Positions 34,296 through 45,299 of a stretch of DNA of 64,000 bases are shown in pieces. Both the position numbers and the translations under genes were made by a program. Source of the stretch: Athripsodes cinereus (lineage: Eukaryota; Arthropoda; Insecta; Trichoptera; Leptoceridae); NCBI GenBank assembly GCA_947579605.1, contig OX388307.1, positions 33,953,237 to 34,017,236 on the forward strand, given 5' to 3'. Below the pieces are notes generated by a model, which searched no databases, was not told the origin of the DNA, and was given only the letters and a program-made list of their open reading frames with translations. Numbering within the stretch: the stretch's first letter is position 1; each line of letters begins with the position of its first letter.

Positions 34296-34826
34296 TAGTG
34301 ATGTGAGAAGGGAAAATTCTCCAAAGAAATTTCTCGAGAACGAGAAATTTCTCCGAGAATTTCTCCTCTGATGGAAGAGAAATTTCTCTCCATAATTTTT
34401 CTTAGTGGTATTATGACCTTTCGCCCAGTACACTTTGCAGTCAACCTGATTGATCCAAAAAATTGTGGGGCTGATTAAGGTCCAAATCAGAGGTTATTAA
34501 CACTTTTATCCATGTACGTACCTGCAATTTTTTTTAAACTTAAATATGGGCATATGGGGTGTCAAACATCAGGATTTTTCAACAATTAGCACTTTATTCT
34601 ATATAGGGTTCTAACATTTTTTTGTTTCCATAATTAATTGTAGCCATATTGGTGATAAATTGTCTCAACTTTTGTACATTGTTATTGATTGATTGAATAA
34701 AGTATTTATTATTATTATACTGTTAAATAAAAACTAAAAAAAATTCTCCGTAAATTCTCTACTTCGAGAAATTTACCGAGAACGAAATTTCTCGAAAAAT
34801 TATTTCTGGAGAATTCCACAACACTA
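34296..34826. mobile_element. Non-autonomous hAT element with 8-bp target duplication
   Basis: The element starts TAGTGATGTG and ends CACAACACTA, fitting hAT termini. It is flanked on both sides by GTCGTGCA (34288-34295 and 34827-34834), an exact 8-bp target-site duplication as hAT transposases make. Both ends carry clusters of GAGAAATTTCTC-type palindromes, probably subterminal binding sites. 531 bp with no transposase; the short open frames over its left end are incidental. Confidence 0.92.
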
Positions 34827-34904
34827 GTCGTGCAGTAGTCTGCAGTAGAATTACATAATGAAATTTAAAACCTTAACTGTTTTGTACAATTTTGTTTTTT
34901 ATTG

Positions 34905-35015
34905 GGAGAGACTGTTTTCGTCTTGGATGATGAAGCGAATGGATGATGAAAGTTTGACGAAGAGAGTGTATCAATCTGAAGAAGGGGTGTGAGAAAACAG
35001 GGAGTCGAATTAAGG
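34905..35015 (+). pseudogene. LINE family A fragment
   Basis: The frame MDDESLTKRVYQSEEGV, then a stop, matches the family A block MNDERMTKR-YLSE-GVRKRG. Confidence 0.55.
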
Positions 35016-35019
35016 GTCG

Positions 35020-35475
35020 TTCACACTCCGGATGATCCTCCAAGATGAACAGGTGTGAACGGGCGTTTCATCAATAGTGATCACTAGCGATGACGTAGGA
35101 AAGAGATTACCACTCGTCATAATTTTGATGAAAGGTCTTTTCACTGAAATGACCATAAACAAGTTTTTTCTTATTATTTGTTTAATTCTCTATGAATTTG
35201 TATTGAATGTCAGAATCATGTACAAAATTATTATGCAGTCGAGAGCTATATTAATTTATTTTAAGTGTTATTTTTCATTTTTCAATTTGTTTTATTATTT
35301 TTATACGAAAATACGTCAAACTACATACAACATGAGTGAGAGTGTTGACATGGCAGTGAAAGCATATGATGAACAAATGTGAACAGACGTGTTCACTTTC
35401 GATGAACAGGTATGACCCTGACACTCTGGATGATCATCCAAAGTGAAGCAATGTGAATGCTACTTTACCTAGATC
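35020..35475. mobile_element. Candidate DNA element with GGATGATCATCC ends
   Basis: The left end GGTCGTTCACACTCCGGATG and right end CACTCTGGATGATCATCC...GTGAATGCTAC resemble each other in inverse orientation around the palindrome GGATGATCATCC. A 101-codon open frame inside (35077-35382) has low-complexity hydrophobic content and I do not treat it as a gene. Confidence 0.45.
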
Positions 35476-36284
35476 AAATTCCCAAGAATGGCAGCGTATT
35501 GAATAAGAAGAGTTGTATATAAACTGCACGAAAAAAGAAGAAACAAAAGAATTACGTATGGATTGTACAACGTGTCATTCCGTGATCTATGCGAACCCTA
35601 CTTAGGTTACGCCGTGCGGGTATATGTAGATACTATTAGTATGGGCTAGTATTGCGTTACACCACTGCATCGCTTTAAAAGTTTATTAATATTTCGATCG
35701 CACTCACACAGAGTAATATGCCTAGTACCTACATACAAATTACACACTCTTTTCCCAGTGAATCGCTCGATATATACAATCAAACCTACTGCGCAACCTT
35801 TATCGATAATAATAATAATATTATAATATACATAAAATAACTGATGTTAACAGAGCAACCTGTTGAATTATGATTACTATTAGTAAGTACGTAATAATAT
35901 GTATAGGTAACTGTTCAATTTCGATACAATTCAAATTACTTGCGGTCGAATAGTAATTTGATGGGTATGTATGTAGGTAAAAATATTATGAAGTACAATA
36001 TATTCTTACCTATTTATTTAGTAAATAATTATATACATCTTACATGTGTCTAAGAAGTACATACCAACCTGTATAGCTTTATTCATGTGTAGTAGAAATT
36101 GTTTTTATTAAGATTTAAATAGGTAGTTAAGATTTTTGTACTTTCATTCATAACGGTTTTTGTATGTAGTAAAGGGTTATTCGAAAGAATCGTGATAATC
36201 AATTATTTGTTATCTCTTATATGAGCTTTTAAAATTACGGTTAATAGGTTTTATTTACTTTATTTTTTTTTCACAGCATATAAA

Positions 36285-36400
36285 ACAATGTATGCCACCC
36301 ATTCGGAATGTTTTATTACTTATGGCATAAAAAGGATGACCTGTGTGTTCATGACATGAAGTTAGATCGCTGGTCACTTCAATTGTGACAGACGCCATGA
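36285..36400 (+). repeat. Family H repeat, central part
   Basis: ATGCCACCCATTCGGAATG, GGCATAAAAAGGATGACCTG and GTGTGTTCATGACATG. Confidence 0.65.
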
Positions 36401-36529
36401 TTATATACCTACTAATAGCAGTATTAAGTATGTAATGTGTATATCAAGTATTTAATCTTATTGATATAATTTTACAATCAACAGCCCCCCCCCATTATAA
36501 ACATAAACTTTATTTGTTTATACAATATA

Positions 36530-36685
36530 TATTCAATTCAATCCCCCTTAACTCTCCTTCTGGGAGCACAGATTCAGAAAAAGTCACCTTCTCCATCAGA
36601 ACGTCTCTGCGCCAATCTACCTACTCACTCCCTTTCATGACATTCCCAGACACCTTCAGAGAACCTATGTACTTAATATACTTGT
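36530..36685 (-). pseudogene. LINE 3' end, family B, diverged
   Basis: CCCCCTTAACTCTCCTTCTG, GGGAGCACAGATTCAGAAA, GCGCCAATCTACCTACTCAC and CATGACATTCCCAGACACC on plus are the complement of the family B end (CSRLRSREE, EVTQLAQ, GMSWK). Confidence 0.68.
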
Positions 36686-36774
36686 GTCATGAAGGTGGTG
36701 TAACACTATTCGGATTTCTTGTGGGGTGCTACTTCTATCTCTCCACAGATTAGTTCACTTATGGTGATTTATTA

Positions 36775-37070
36775 TGAAGAGATAGATGTTTTGCTCCCAT
36801 CGGCGAAAAAGTAACTGAACACAGATTAAGATGGTACGGACACTTTTTGAGACTACCACAGGATAATATGATCAAAAGGGCAATGGACATAGAAGTAGGA
36901 CCCAAAATACCAGGAAGACCAGTGATTACCTGGATGTCCACAACTGCCAGGGTCCTGAGGGAAACAGAGCTGCGTTCGGAGGATACAGGGGGCCGGAATA
37001 CTTGGAAGATGGGGACTAGGAGAGCCGACCCCAAATAAATGGGATAAAGGCGAGGGCGAAGAAGAAGAAG
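36775..37070 (+). pseudogene. LINE 3' end, family D, with (GAA)n tail
   Basis: The frame HRLRWYGHFLRLPQDNMIKR, VGPKIPGRPVITWMSTT, then GTRRADPK-stop and a GAAGAAGAAGAAG tail at 37057-37070. RRADPK before a GAA tail is shared with 46600-46960. 5'-truncated. Confidence 0.8.
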
Positions 37071-37664
37071 ATATTTATTTATATCATATTTTTTAAATAC
37101 AGTTAGGCATTTTAAACGAAATATCCATTCAAAGTCAAATTGATACGATTGTACTTGAATGGTATTTAAGGTAGGTACTGCATCAAATACTTTTTAACCA
37201 ATTCAATTACTCGATAGGTAGTAGGTAGGTACCCTTACCTACCATTACTTTCGGATGTAATAAAAATGTATTATTTGATATCATAACTTAATTATTATGA
37301 ATTTCACATAAAATTATAAGATGTGTTTTAAAATATTTACCGTTATAATAAATAATAAACAAGAAGATAAAAATTATTTCAACTTTCCAGTTCCATCACT
37401 CAACAAGTAGAAAAGTCTTATATTCGAGAGATCTCCATTTTTATATTTTTAAATATTTTTTTTAAGGTTGTTATGGTTTTTGTACTTACTGTGTTAATTT
37501 GTTAATATTGTAAATATAAGTATAAAATAATGTATTACCGCCTGGACACAAGCTACCTATATTAGCTTCGCCAGATGAGTAAATAAAAAAAATATATATA
37601 ATTTTGGTATATTCATTAAATTATGCTTATAAAACATAACAGAATGTAAAATATACTATATAAC

Positions 37665-37975
37665 TAGCTGACCCGGAAAACATATACATTATGCCATATA
37701 CATTTGTCATATACTAATATCGCTATTAAAAAATAGGGGTTGATGGTAGAAAGGTAAAAATTTAGGGCTGTATGTATTTTTTAATGCCTCACCATAAAAA
37801 AAATCGGGGTGGACCACCCTTAACGTTTAGGGGTATGAAAAAAAGATGTTGGCCGATTCTCAGACCAACCCGATAAGCACACAAAATTTTATCAAAATCG
37901 GTCCACCCGTTTCGGAGGAGTATGATAACAATAACAAACACCGTGACACGAGAATTTTAGGTATATATTGGATAA
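37665..37975 (+). repeat. Interspersed repeat P, copy 1
   Basis: Starts ACTAGCTGACCCGG and has AATATCGCTATTAAAAAATA, GGGGTTGATGGTAGAA, ATCGGGGTGGACCACCC, AAAATCGGTCCACCCGTTTC and CGTGACACGAGAAT. A second copy in the same orientation is at 63500-63845. This sequence type is common in arthropod genomes; I leave its class open. Confidence 0.82.
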
Positions 37976-38824
37976 TCACACTGCTCAAGACATAATATTA
38001 TGTTGTCTTTGTTCCGTTCAATAGTTAAACAATTCGAAATGATATTTATTTGTGGAATTAGAAATAGGTACATTAATGTTTTCTTCCATGAATATATATT
38101 TAATATACAAAGTGAACCGTGTTGTCTTTATAATTATTTGTTTATAGAAGTGGAAGAGTGGCGTTGACTGTGTATATTACCAATTAAATCAAATTTTTCT
38201 AAATTTTCGACTTGTTTAGTTTTGGAACTAGATAGTTGATTTTTATAATATGCAGTGCCCAAATATCAATCTATATTTATCTATAAATATCTGTAAAATT
38301 ATATACAAGATCAATTTTTATTATGAAGTTAGTGAGAGTGTACTTGCATACTTTCTTGACTTGTACCTAATAATTATAAAGAAGTTTAACAACAATATAA
38401 AACAGTAATTTATAGATAAATAATTTTATACACGTTCTATAAAACATTTAATTTTGATTGACCGATCGATTATTTTGATATGATCAATTTGTAGATCTTT
38501 CCATTCATTTTTCGATTGATCTAAATTCATATTATTACTGGGTTATCCAAGGACATGTTTTAGATTCAATAACATAATTAAAATCAATACTACGAGCTAT
38601 TTGTTTAACCAATAACGTCTACGAATATAAGAAAAAGCATAAACTGTTTATAATGGGTTACTACAATCCAATGGATTGGTCTGCAACAAGCTTGATTTTC
38701 TTCTCTTTTCCTCCCTATTTTCTGCTAGTCTCTTTAATTACTATTTTTTTACCAGCCTCATAGGAAAACAAACATATTGGCAAAGTCCCCAGTACAAAAG
38801 TCTATTCAAATGTTTAGTGGTCTG

Positions 38825-39036
38825 CAGGGTTACTCTCGACAAAATCTAAACACGATCTTAATCTAGTCTTGATCTTGATCATACGACGCACGAAGGGACT
38901 ACGGTCAAAAACACCGCGTTACCGCTACTGCGCGATCGTTCTGCGTGCATTTTTGACCATAGTCACTTCGTGCGTCGTATGATCAAGATCAAGATTAGAT
39001 TAAGATCGTGTTTAGATTTTGTCAAGAGTAACCCTG
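38825..39036. mobile_element. Palindromic MITE (CAGGGTTACTC family), copy 1
   Basis: The ends CAGGGTTACTCTCGACAAAA and TTTTGTCAAGAGTAACCCTG are inverted repeats that extend inward for over 70 bp through GATCTTAATCT, TCTTGATCTTGATCATACGA and CGCACGAAG. Internal spacer about 60 bp. It is preceded by CTG (38822-38824) as in the other copies. Others: 40482-40657 and a left end at 45178. Confidence 0.92.
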
Positions 39037-39234
39037 CAGGTTAGAGAAATTGATTTTTTTAACGTGACGTATGCAGAATTTATAAGGAAAACTGAAGATA
39101 TATTGTAGTTGTGTTGTCGTTTGGATATCGTTTAAGGTTATTATCTGGGATCGCATTGGCCTTCAGCTGTAATGATACTTTTAAGAATCGTCTTATTGTT
39201 AGTAATAATAATACCTAATTATATATCTACGTAG

Positions 39235-39440
39235 GTGCCACAGTTCTTGTCCTTCATCACTTAATAGATGTAGGTGTATCTTGGTGGGCCACTATAATTC
39301 CTACCTTCGGTCATGTCCTTCGCGATGGTAATGAAGAAGGCCTGATGTTGTGACCTATGCAGTTTGCTCGTTGTCGGCAATTTTTTTCAAGGAATCGTCT
39401 ACTTTTGCCTGTCCTATCAACACCTCTTCGTTTCTCCATA
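39235..39440 (-). pseudogene. LINE family C fragment, badly decayed
   Basis: The minus strand reads EEVLIGQAKVDDSLKKIADN, stops, and GHNIR in another frame, parallel to NEEVLTRVGEKRQLLKIISQ and GHNIRHPELL of the copy at 5835-6640. Confidence 0.6.
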
Positions 39441-40139
39441 TTTTTTTTCTAAATTTATCATAAAAATTACTTTTCATGCTCTAATTTAATATTAATATAT
39501 TTCCCGACCGCCAGACACCATCAGTTGTCAAAACACCCACTTGATTACAGTCTGCTTATATAATAAAGAAATAAATATAGACAATTTAATTGGCAATCCG
39601 TCAGTCCATTTGTGGAGAAAACTACAAATTGAATACAAAGATTGTTATTAATCCAGACACGTTCAATATGAATTGACAATCACAACGAGAAAGACTGACT
39701 GAACACATAAATCAGAGATCGATGTTGTTGGTAATAAGCGTGCGCTTAAGTGTTATTATTACGTGTCTAATAAATTAGTATGCTGTGCTGTGAGCGCACA
39801 TCAAGTGAAATTACTGATTAAACCAGATAGACTGTTAATTACTATTTACTTAGGTACACACAATAAGTTGTATCATCACTCTAGGGCAGTTATCTGACAA
39901 AGTCAATTTGATAGTAGGGAAATGGTTACAATGTTAATAATTTTTACTATTTTTTTATATATATATTTTTTTTAACTATGTTTCAAAGTTTTAATAGTTA
40001 CTTTATCATTCTCTGCTTCTGCTTCTTCCTTTATAATGGCAAGCGTTTTAATTTACTGTATATAATACTGTGAATGGCAATAATGAAAATGTAAGTTGAT
40101 AAATAGAATATTGATTAAAAATGCTGTTTTGTCTGCAGC

Positions 40140-40265
40140 ATGACAGGAAACAGACCCCCAGGATGATCACCTAAACGGTGTAGGGATAACTGAGTATCCC
40201 TCCTAGGAGCAGGCTCCGAGAACCACAGGACATAGTCCTTACCGAAGCAGGAGGAGAAGAAGATT
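40140..40265 (+). repeat. Unclassified retroposon end with GAAGAAGA tail
   Basis: AGCATGACAGGAAACAGACC, CCCAGGATGATCACC and GGAGCAGGCTCCGAG, ending GGAGGAGAAGAAGA. The tail type is shared with LINE family D. No coding block recognised. Confidence 0.45.
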
Positions 40266-40439
40266 AAAAATGATATAGCTCATTTAGAAATATGCGTCTT
40301 TCTTTCAGTCATTCAAAATTAACCATCGCCCCTCCCCTTTTCTCGCTTGCGAGGGACATTCGTTTCTTATTTCTGAGTCTTACCAGCTAATAAATAAAAT
40401 CTAAATAATCTGGATAGGGGTCTGGAATCGATGAATAAT

Positions 40440-40840
40440 AATTATGTCTCTTACTATTTTATGTAAGTTTTGAGTGAACTGCCAGGTTACTCTTGACAAA
40501 ATCTAAACGCGATCTTAATCTTAAACATACGACGCGCGAAATGATTACTTATTGGCCAAAAATACGCGCGTTTTTGACCATTTTCCCTTCTTGCGTCGTA
40601 TGATCAAGATCAAGACTAGATTAAGATCGTATTTAGATTGTGTCAAGAGTAGCCCTGCTGTAAAAAGCAGGTGTTCGTCAAACTTCACATATAAGAAAAT
40701 TACCATCTAAATTTCAGCGATGAGCTGTGTCACCGATCCTGTATGTTTTTTTAACTAGCACAGAGTGAATAATCTGCATGTTTATTACGTACAGTTATTC
40801 TGCCGGTAACCCCACTCGTGTAAGGTATGCCAAGATGGTA
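40440..40840 (+). repeat. Family H repeat interrupted by a MITE
   Basis: The H block TAAGTTTTGAGTGAACTG is cut at 40481 by the MITE 40482-40657 and resumes as CTGTAAAAAGCAGGTGTTCG, then GTCACCGATCCTGTATG and AACCCCACTCGTGTAAG. Confidence 0.85.
40482..40657. mobile_element. Palindromic MITE (CAGGGTTACTC family), copy 2
   Basis: 176 bp; its arms are the same as at 38825-39036 but the left arm is shortened (it lacks TAGTCTTGATCTTGATC). It is flanked by CTG on both sides (40479-40481, 40658-40660), and removing one CTG restores the family H sequence. This supports a 3-bp duplication. Confidence 0.9.
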
Positions 40841-41334
40841 CTTAGTAAGTAAACAGAAAAAAAGGCATAAATTTTATTCCTTATTGATTATTATTTACTT
40901 ACTTATTGCAGTCTATGATTCCACAATAACATCAGAGATGATCAAGGTGTCGTCACATAGAAAGTTGTCGATATTACGATATACGGATGCAGTACGTAAC
41001 ATAAGTAATTACATATTATTGCATATAGTACCTAACCTGACCACCATAGTATAGATTAAACTTCCACTATTAGCACTTCTAAAAAAGTCGACGGTAGCGA
41101 TACATAAGTATAGAAAAGTCAGGCGTATACATAATAAATTGTTTACCTTCCTCAACTTAAATAAATACAACAAAATGACAAAGAAAAATGAATGAGCTTT
41201 ATTATAATAACTCTGCTGCGGGTGCTGATCGCACAGTTATTGTTTCTCAACTTGTTAGGGTGCACATGCGTATCTACATTGCTTTGACAAACTTGACAGC
41301 TACCTACTGTAACTGTAATCGTATGTGAATATTG

Positions 41335-41485
41335 CTATCTCATCTCATCTCGCCCTTCAATGTTCCTCTCGGGAGCACAGGACAGAAACCAGCTTCCTAT
41401 ATTCAGAGCGTCTCTGTGCCAACTGAGCCACCTCTTCCCACGACATTCCTAGCACTCTGATTCCGTTGTCATAGGTAAATTTAAT
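41335..41485 (-). pseudogene. LINE 3' end, family B
   Basis: CCCTTCAATGTTCCTCTCGG, GAGCACAGGACAGAAACCAG and CACCTCTTCCCACGACATTC on plus are the complement of family B's SRLRSREER end. Confidence 0.78.
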
Positions 41486-41524
41486 ACTGATGAAATGCAA
41501 CAAATTATCAGGTATTATTTCTAA

Positions 41525-41760
41525 CTACCCCATCACGACCACAGGAAGGGTAGCTAGCAGACCAGCAACATGCAATAAACTTGCAAGCTGTCCTCTTCGT
41601 GCCGACAAAAAATTAAAATATTCAGGATAGGTGGCAAATCTCATCACTGCTGTTATTATTTTTTCGAACACTTGCCTTTTACAGGACACTCGAAAACTTG
41701 CAGAAATAGTGGAAGACCAATTCTTTGCCGGGTGCTGCACGGAATATTGATTGTATACCT
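41525..41760 (-). repeat. Family H repeat, nearly complete
   Basis: CCCCATCACGACCACAGG, AACTTGCAAGCTGTCCTCTT, ATTCAGGATAGGTGGCAAAT, TTTTACAGGACACTCGAAAA and GGGTGCTGCACGGAATA, in order on the minus strand. Confidence 0.85.
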
Positions 41761-42984
41761 TTTATGTAATTATTTTTAATCAATTTACAGTAAAGAATGA
41801 ATAAATAAATAAACAAATAAATATTTTTATTATAAGTAATAATCAAATGCTCGTGATATTAAACTCTTTTATGGTTGATGAGTTTTTATTTATCAACTAT
41901 CGCGTTAATTTCTAAATAACAACACTATGAAGATGCACAAGTTCTTTCGAGCGAAACGTGTCAAACATGATCGTGATAACTTATATCAATATAATTACAA
42001 ACAACACTCTTCTTTAATAAATAAAAAAACATCAATAATATAATAATAAAACTTGTAATGAATGTAGATATTATAATAACATAACATTGGCTACCTAGTA
42101 ACGGAAGTATTGGATAAAATTTCATACATGGAGCAGAAAAAGATCACATTAGATTTTATGAGGTAAAAACTAAACAACCGGAATTGAATCTTGGCAACAC
42201 TGACAACAGTTCCGTCAAAGTTATACAAACTCAAGTATATATTAATGTTTAACTGATGGTTTTCAAAAATCTATTTATCCATTACTATCAGTTAAAATCT
42301 TATACAATACAGTTGGATTATTGAAATCGACAATGAATAAATGAAAAATCTTCTACAAAATTAAGATTAGTCGTCTACCTTCTTCCATAACTGACAGAAA
42401 TGAAATGTAAATGCTCCTTGATGCTCCCAGCAAGAAATAGTTTTCCCACGATTTTCATATTTTTTTTAATGTTCAGCAAAAGATGAACATCTTCCATTCA
42501 GTATGCAACCCAAATCAAATGTTTTATTTTTTTAACACAAATACTTACTATACTTTTCGGGTCCGGACTTTAGATTTTGCCACTCCAGTAATCAGCGACG
42601 TATATCGCCTTGTCATTTGCCATCTATAGGTCATTCTCATTACATGTATTCCGCATCATTGAAGGAGACCCACCGTCCACCCGGATAGCTCAGAAGTCTG
42701 GGGACTTCCATTTATCCGATTAAATTTCTACACTAACAAATTTCTCCACACAAGAGGTGCCATGGTGGGCAAACTGAAGGACTGGCCGGCCAAAACCCCC
42801 ACGTGCGGAATCTTTTGACTACACTCCTTCGATGTCCCTCTAGCCGAGAGAAGCATATACATACGTAAAATATATCAACAACAAAAGCATTTCCAGCTCA
42901 ACACATATTCCGCATCAGCGGGCATTGCAATAAATGAAAATGACTCTGCACCTCCCTCTCCCGCTAGTATCCTCCTCATCCAAA

Positions 42985-43560
42985 AAACCCCACCTCCGCT
43001 GGTTACTTTTGCACCAAATAGGACAACTTGCATGTTTGATATATATGCAGTTGGTCTACTGCAGTGGCGTAGCTAGGGGGGGGAAGGGGGGGACATATGT
43101 CCCCGGGCGCCGCATTAGGGGGCGCCAAAATGAGTATTAAAACTGTTTTTTTAATTTTATTTTGATCTAAGCTAATGTATCCCAAATACGTTTGCAAGAT
43201 TCAATTTTGGAGCTCCACAAATATCTTCATTACAAACCAGTAGGCAAACACGATTTTGGCGCCCCCATTGAGCATTAAGGGGCGCCATTCTACTCATAAA
43301 CAAAATGACACATCCACAATGCAGGATTGCTGATGGCGTTTTTTTAACAAAGATTAACAAAGACAGTTCGGGTTAAAATATTATTCTTCATAATGCTTCA
43401 TGCTTCGAAAATGAACCATATAAACTGTAAATTTCAAATTTTCTTGGGGACTCCGAGAAGGGGCGCAGACTTTGTCCCCGGGCGCAGATGACCCTAGCTA
43501 CGCCACTGGTCTACTGGCTAGCCCATTTGTGGGGTGTGTCGTGATCGTATAGAATTATAG
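42985..43560 (+). repeat. Family H repeat split by a hAT element
   Basis: The H sequence AATAGGACAACTTGCATGTT, GCAGTTGGTCTACTG is cut at 43061 and resumes after 43508 with GTCTACTGGCTAGCCCATTT, GTGGGGTGTGTCGTGATCG. Confidence 0.85.
43062..43508. mobile_element. Non-autonomous hAT-type element with exact 8-bp duplication
   Basis: Starts CAGTGGCGTAGCTAGGG and ends CCCTAGCTACGCCACTG, a perfect 17-bp terminal inverted repeat. It is flanked by GTCTACTG at 43054-43061 and 43509-43516. Inside are repeated CCCCGGGCGC and GGGGCGCCA blocks in both orientations. 447 bp with no transposase, inserted in a family H repeat. Confidence 0.95.
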
Positions 43561-44100
43561 ATAAATGATTTATAATTATTTTTAATAAAACAATAGTTTT
43601 TCTTCTTTATTTTTATCACTTAACAATACAGTAAGATACTTCCATGTTATTTTTTTTTATTTGACAACTGTAAAACCATAGACATAATAGATTCTACATT
43701 ACTTCTCAATACACTAATTACACATAATATCTAATATTAAAAATGTGCATTGCTCTCAACATAATTTAGATAATATATATATATTATTTTAAATATAAAC
43801 GTTCTAAACTGGCTTTATACGAGTACCAGTTGGAGCAATAGTAAATATAAAAAAATTAAACGCAGAATATGTCAGGTCAGGTTTCATATTATTATCAAAG
43901 TGCAAACAGTTAAAGTAAACATAACAATACCAAATAAATTATTACTTTACAAGTGAGTGGATATTGTAGGTAGATACAGTATATAATTATTTTTTTAAAC
44001 AATGGCAGTAAGTGTTGGACATGATTGTTTGATTACCTACTGAATTAGCGAGTCAGCTGATTCAAACAGAAATGTGTATGTATGTATATGTACCTACATG

Positions 44101-45011
44101 GTCCATTATGAAAGTAATGCACACTTTCTGGGAAAAATATTTTTTTTGATCCTATCGGTACAAATGCTTGAAATTCTTCGAAATAGTCGCCTCCTGCATA
44201 AATGTGCTTGCGGAGACGTGTCTGCCACGCCTGGAAGACACCCTGAAACTCCTTCACAGCAATGCCTTTCAAGAACGTTGTAACATGCGATTGGATGTTT
44301 TCCACGGACTCCAAATGCTTTCCTTTCAGCTCTCTCTTCAGTCGGGGGAACAAAAAAAAGTCCGGGAACTAAATCGGGACTGTAAGGGGGCTGGGGAACC
44401 ACTTGGGTACTGCTTCGGGCCAGGAAGATGTCTAAGATTAAGGCTGTGTAGAATTTCTGTGTGTTCGCATTTGCAGATCCTCGGTCACAACCCTATGTAC
44501 CACAAATGTGGACAAATTTAGGGAGTCAACGATTTGCTGGATACTCACTCGACGTTCAAACGCAAAACTTGGCGCATGTGCGTCACGTTTTCTCCGGTTT
44601 TGACTTTCGTGGGCGTCCAGAATGGTGTTCGTCAAGGACCTTCTCCCGGCCCTCCTTGAACGCCTTGCGCTATCTACCGGATTGTGATCTTGAAATGCAG
44701 TCGTCCTTAAAGGACTTTTGAAGCATCTGGAATGTTTAGCATTCTTTTCAAGCCACACGCAAAGCTTTCCAAGCCACACGCAAAGCGTACCGCTGATCAA
44801 GCGAACCGTCTATCACGCCGTGTTACAAAGACAGAAAACACACTTCACGTAAAAACACGTCCTTCCACTCTCACTACTCGGAGCGAAATCAAACCATACG
44901 CGTTTGAACGGGCAGACGCAGACCTCATGCCACATTTTCCGACTAGCTCGAGTGCGCTGCGATGAATAGTCGCGTCACAATTAAATCATGTGCATTATTT
45001 TCATAATGGAC
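44101..45011 (-). mobile_element. Deleted mariner-family transposon
   Basis: The ends GTCCATTATGAAAGTAATGC (plus, left) and its inverse GCATTATTTTCATAATGGAC (right) are terminal inverted repeats. Length 911 bp against roughly 1.3 kb for a whole mariner. It codes on the minus strand: an N-terminal helix-turn-helix region (VSIQQIVDSLNLSTFVVHRV, 44470-44560) and a C-terminal part with PYSPDLVP, the last Asp block of the mariner D,D34D triad, then LKGKHLESVENIQ. The middle of the catalytic domain is missing, and a shift near 44350 (T and C runs) breaks the rest. Dead. Confidence 0.88.
44747..44787. repeat. 20-bp tandem repeat inside the mariner
   Basis: TCAAGCCACACGCAAAGC is followed by CCAAGCCACACGCAAAGC, two head-to-tail units that lengthen the N-terminal reading frame. 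Confidence 0.75.
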
Positions 45012-45177
45012 TATGTATGTATGTAGGTTGTGAGAGGTGTTTCACGTTTGTAGACGTTGTATTTTCTAAGTTTCGTAAACCTGTGATAATTTCTAATGTT
45101 GAGTTACCGTAATAGACATAAAATATGTACCATTTCTCCTGGTCTTGCGTTCCCATTATCTAAAATCAGCCCTCCTG

Positions 45178-45250
45178 CAGGGTTACTTTTGACACAATCT
45201 AAATGCGATCTTAATCTTGTCTTGATCTTAACCCTACGTTACGCGAAGAG
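45178..45250. mobile_element. CAGGGTTACTC MITE, left-end fragment
   Basis: CAGGGTTACTTTTGACACAA and CGATCTTAATCTTGTCTTGA match the left arm of the MITE at 38825; the right arm is lost. It is preceded by CTG. Confidence 0.82.
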
Positions 45251-45299
45251 AAATTTAATCTTTATATAGTTCAGTTAAATAAAAATCTTAGTTGATAAC

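Noticed and set aside
42680..42860. A tRNA A-box-like string (TAGCTCAGAAGTCTGG) in a GC-richer patch
   Set aside because: There is no B box, no stems, and no second copy seen in the window.
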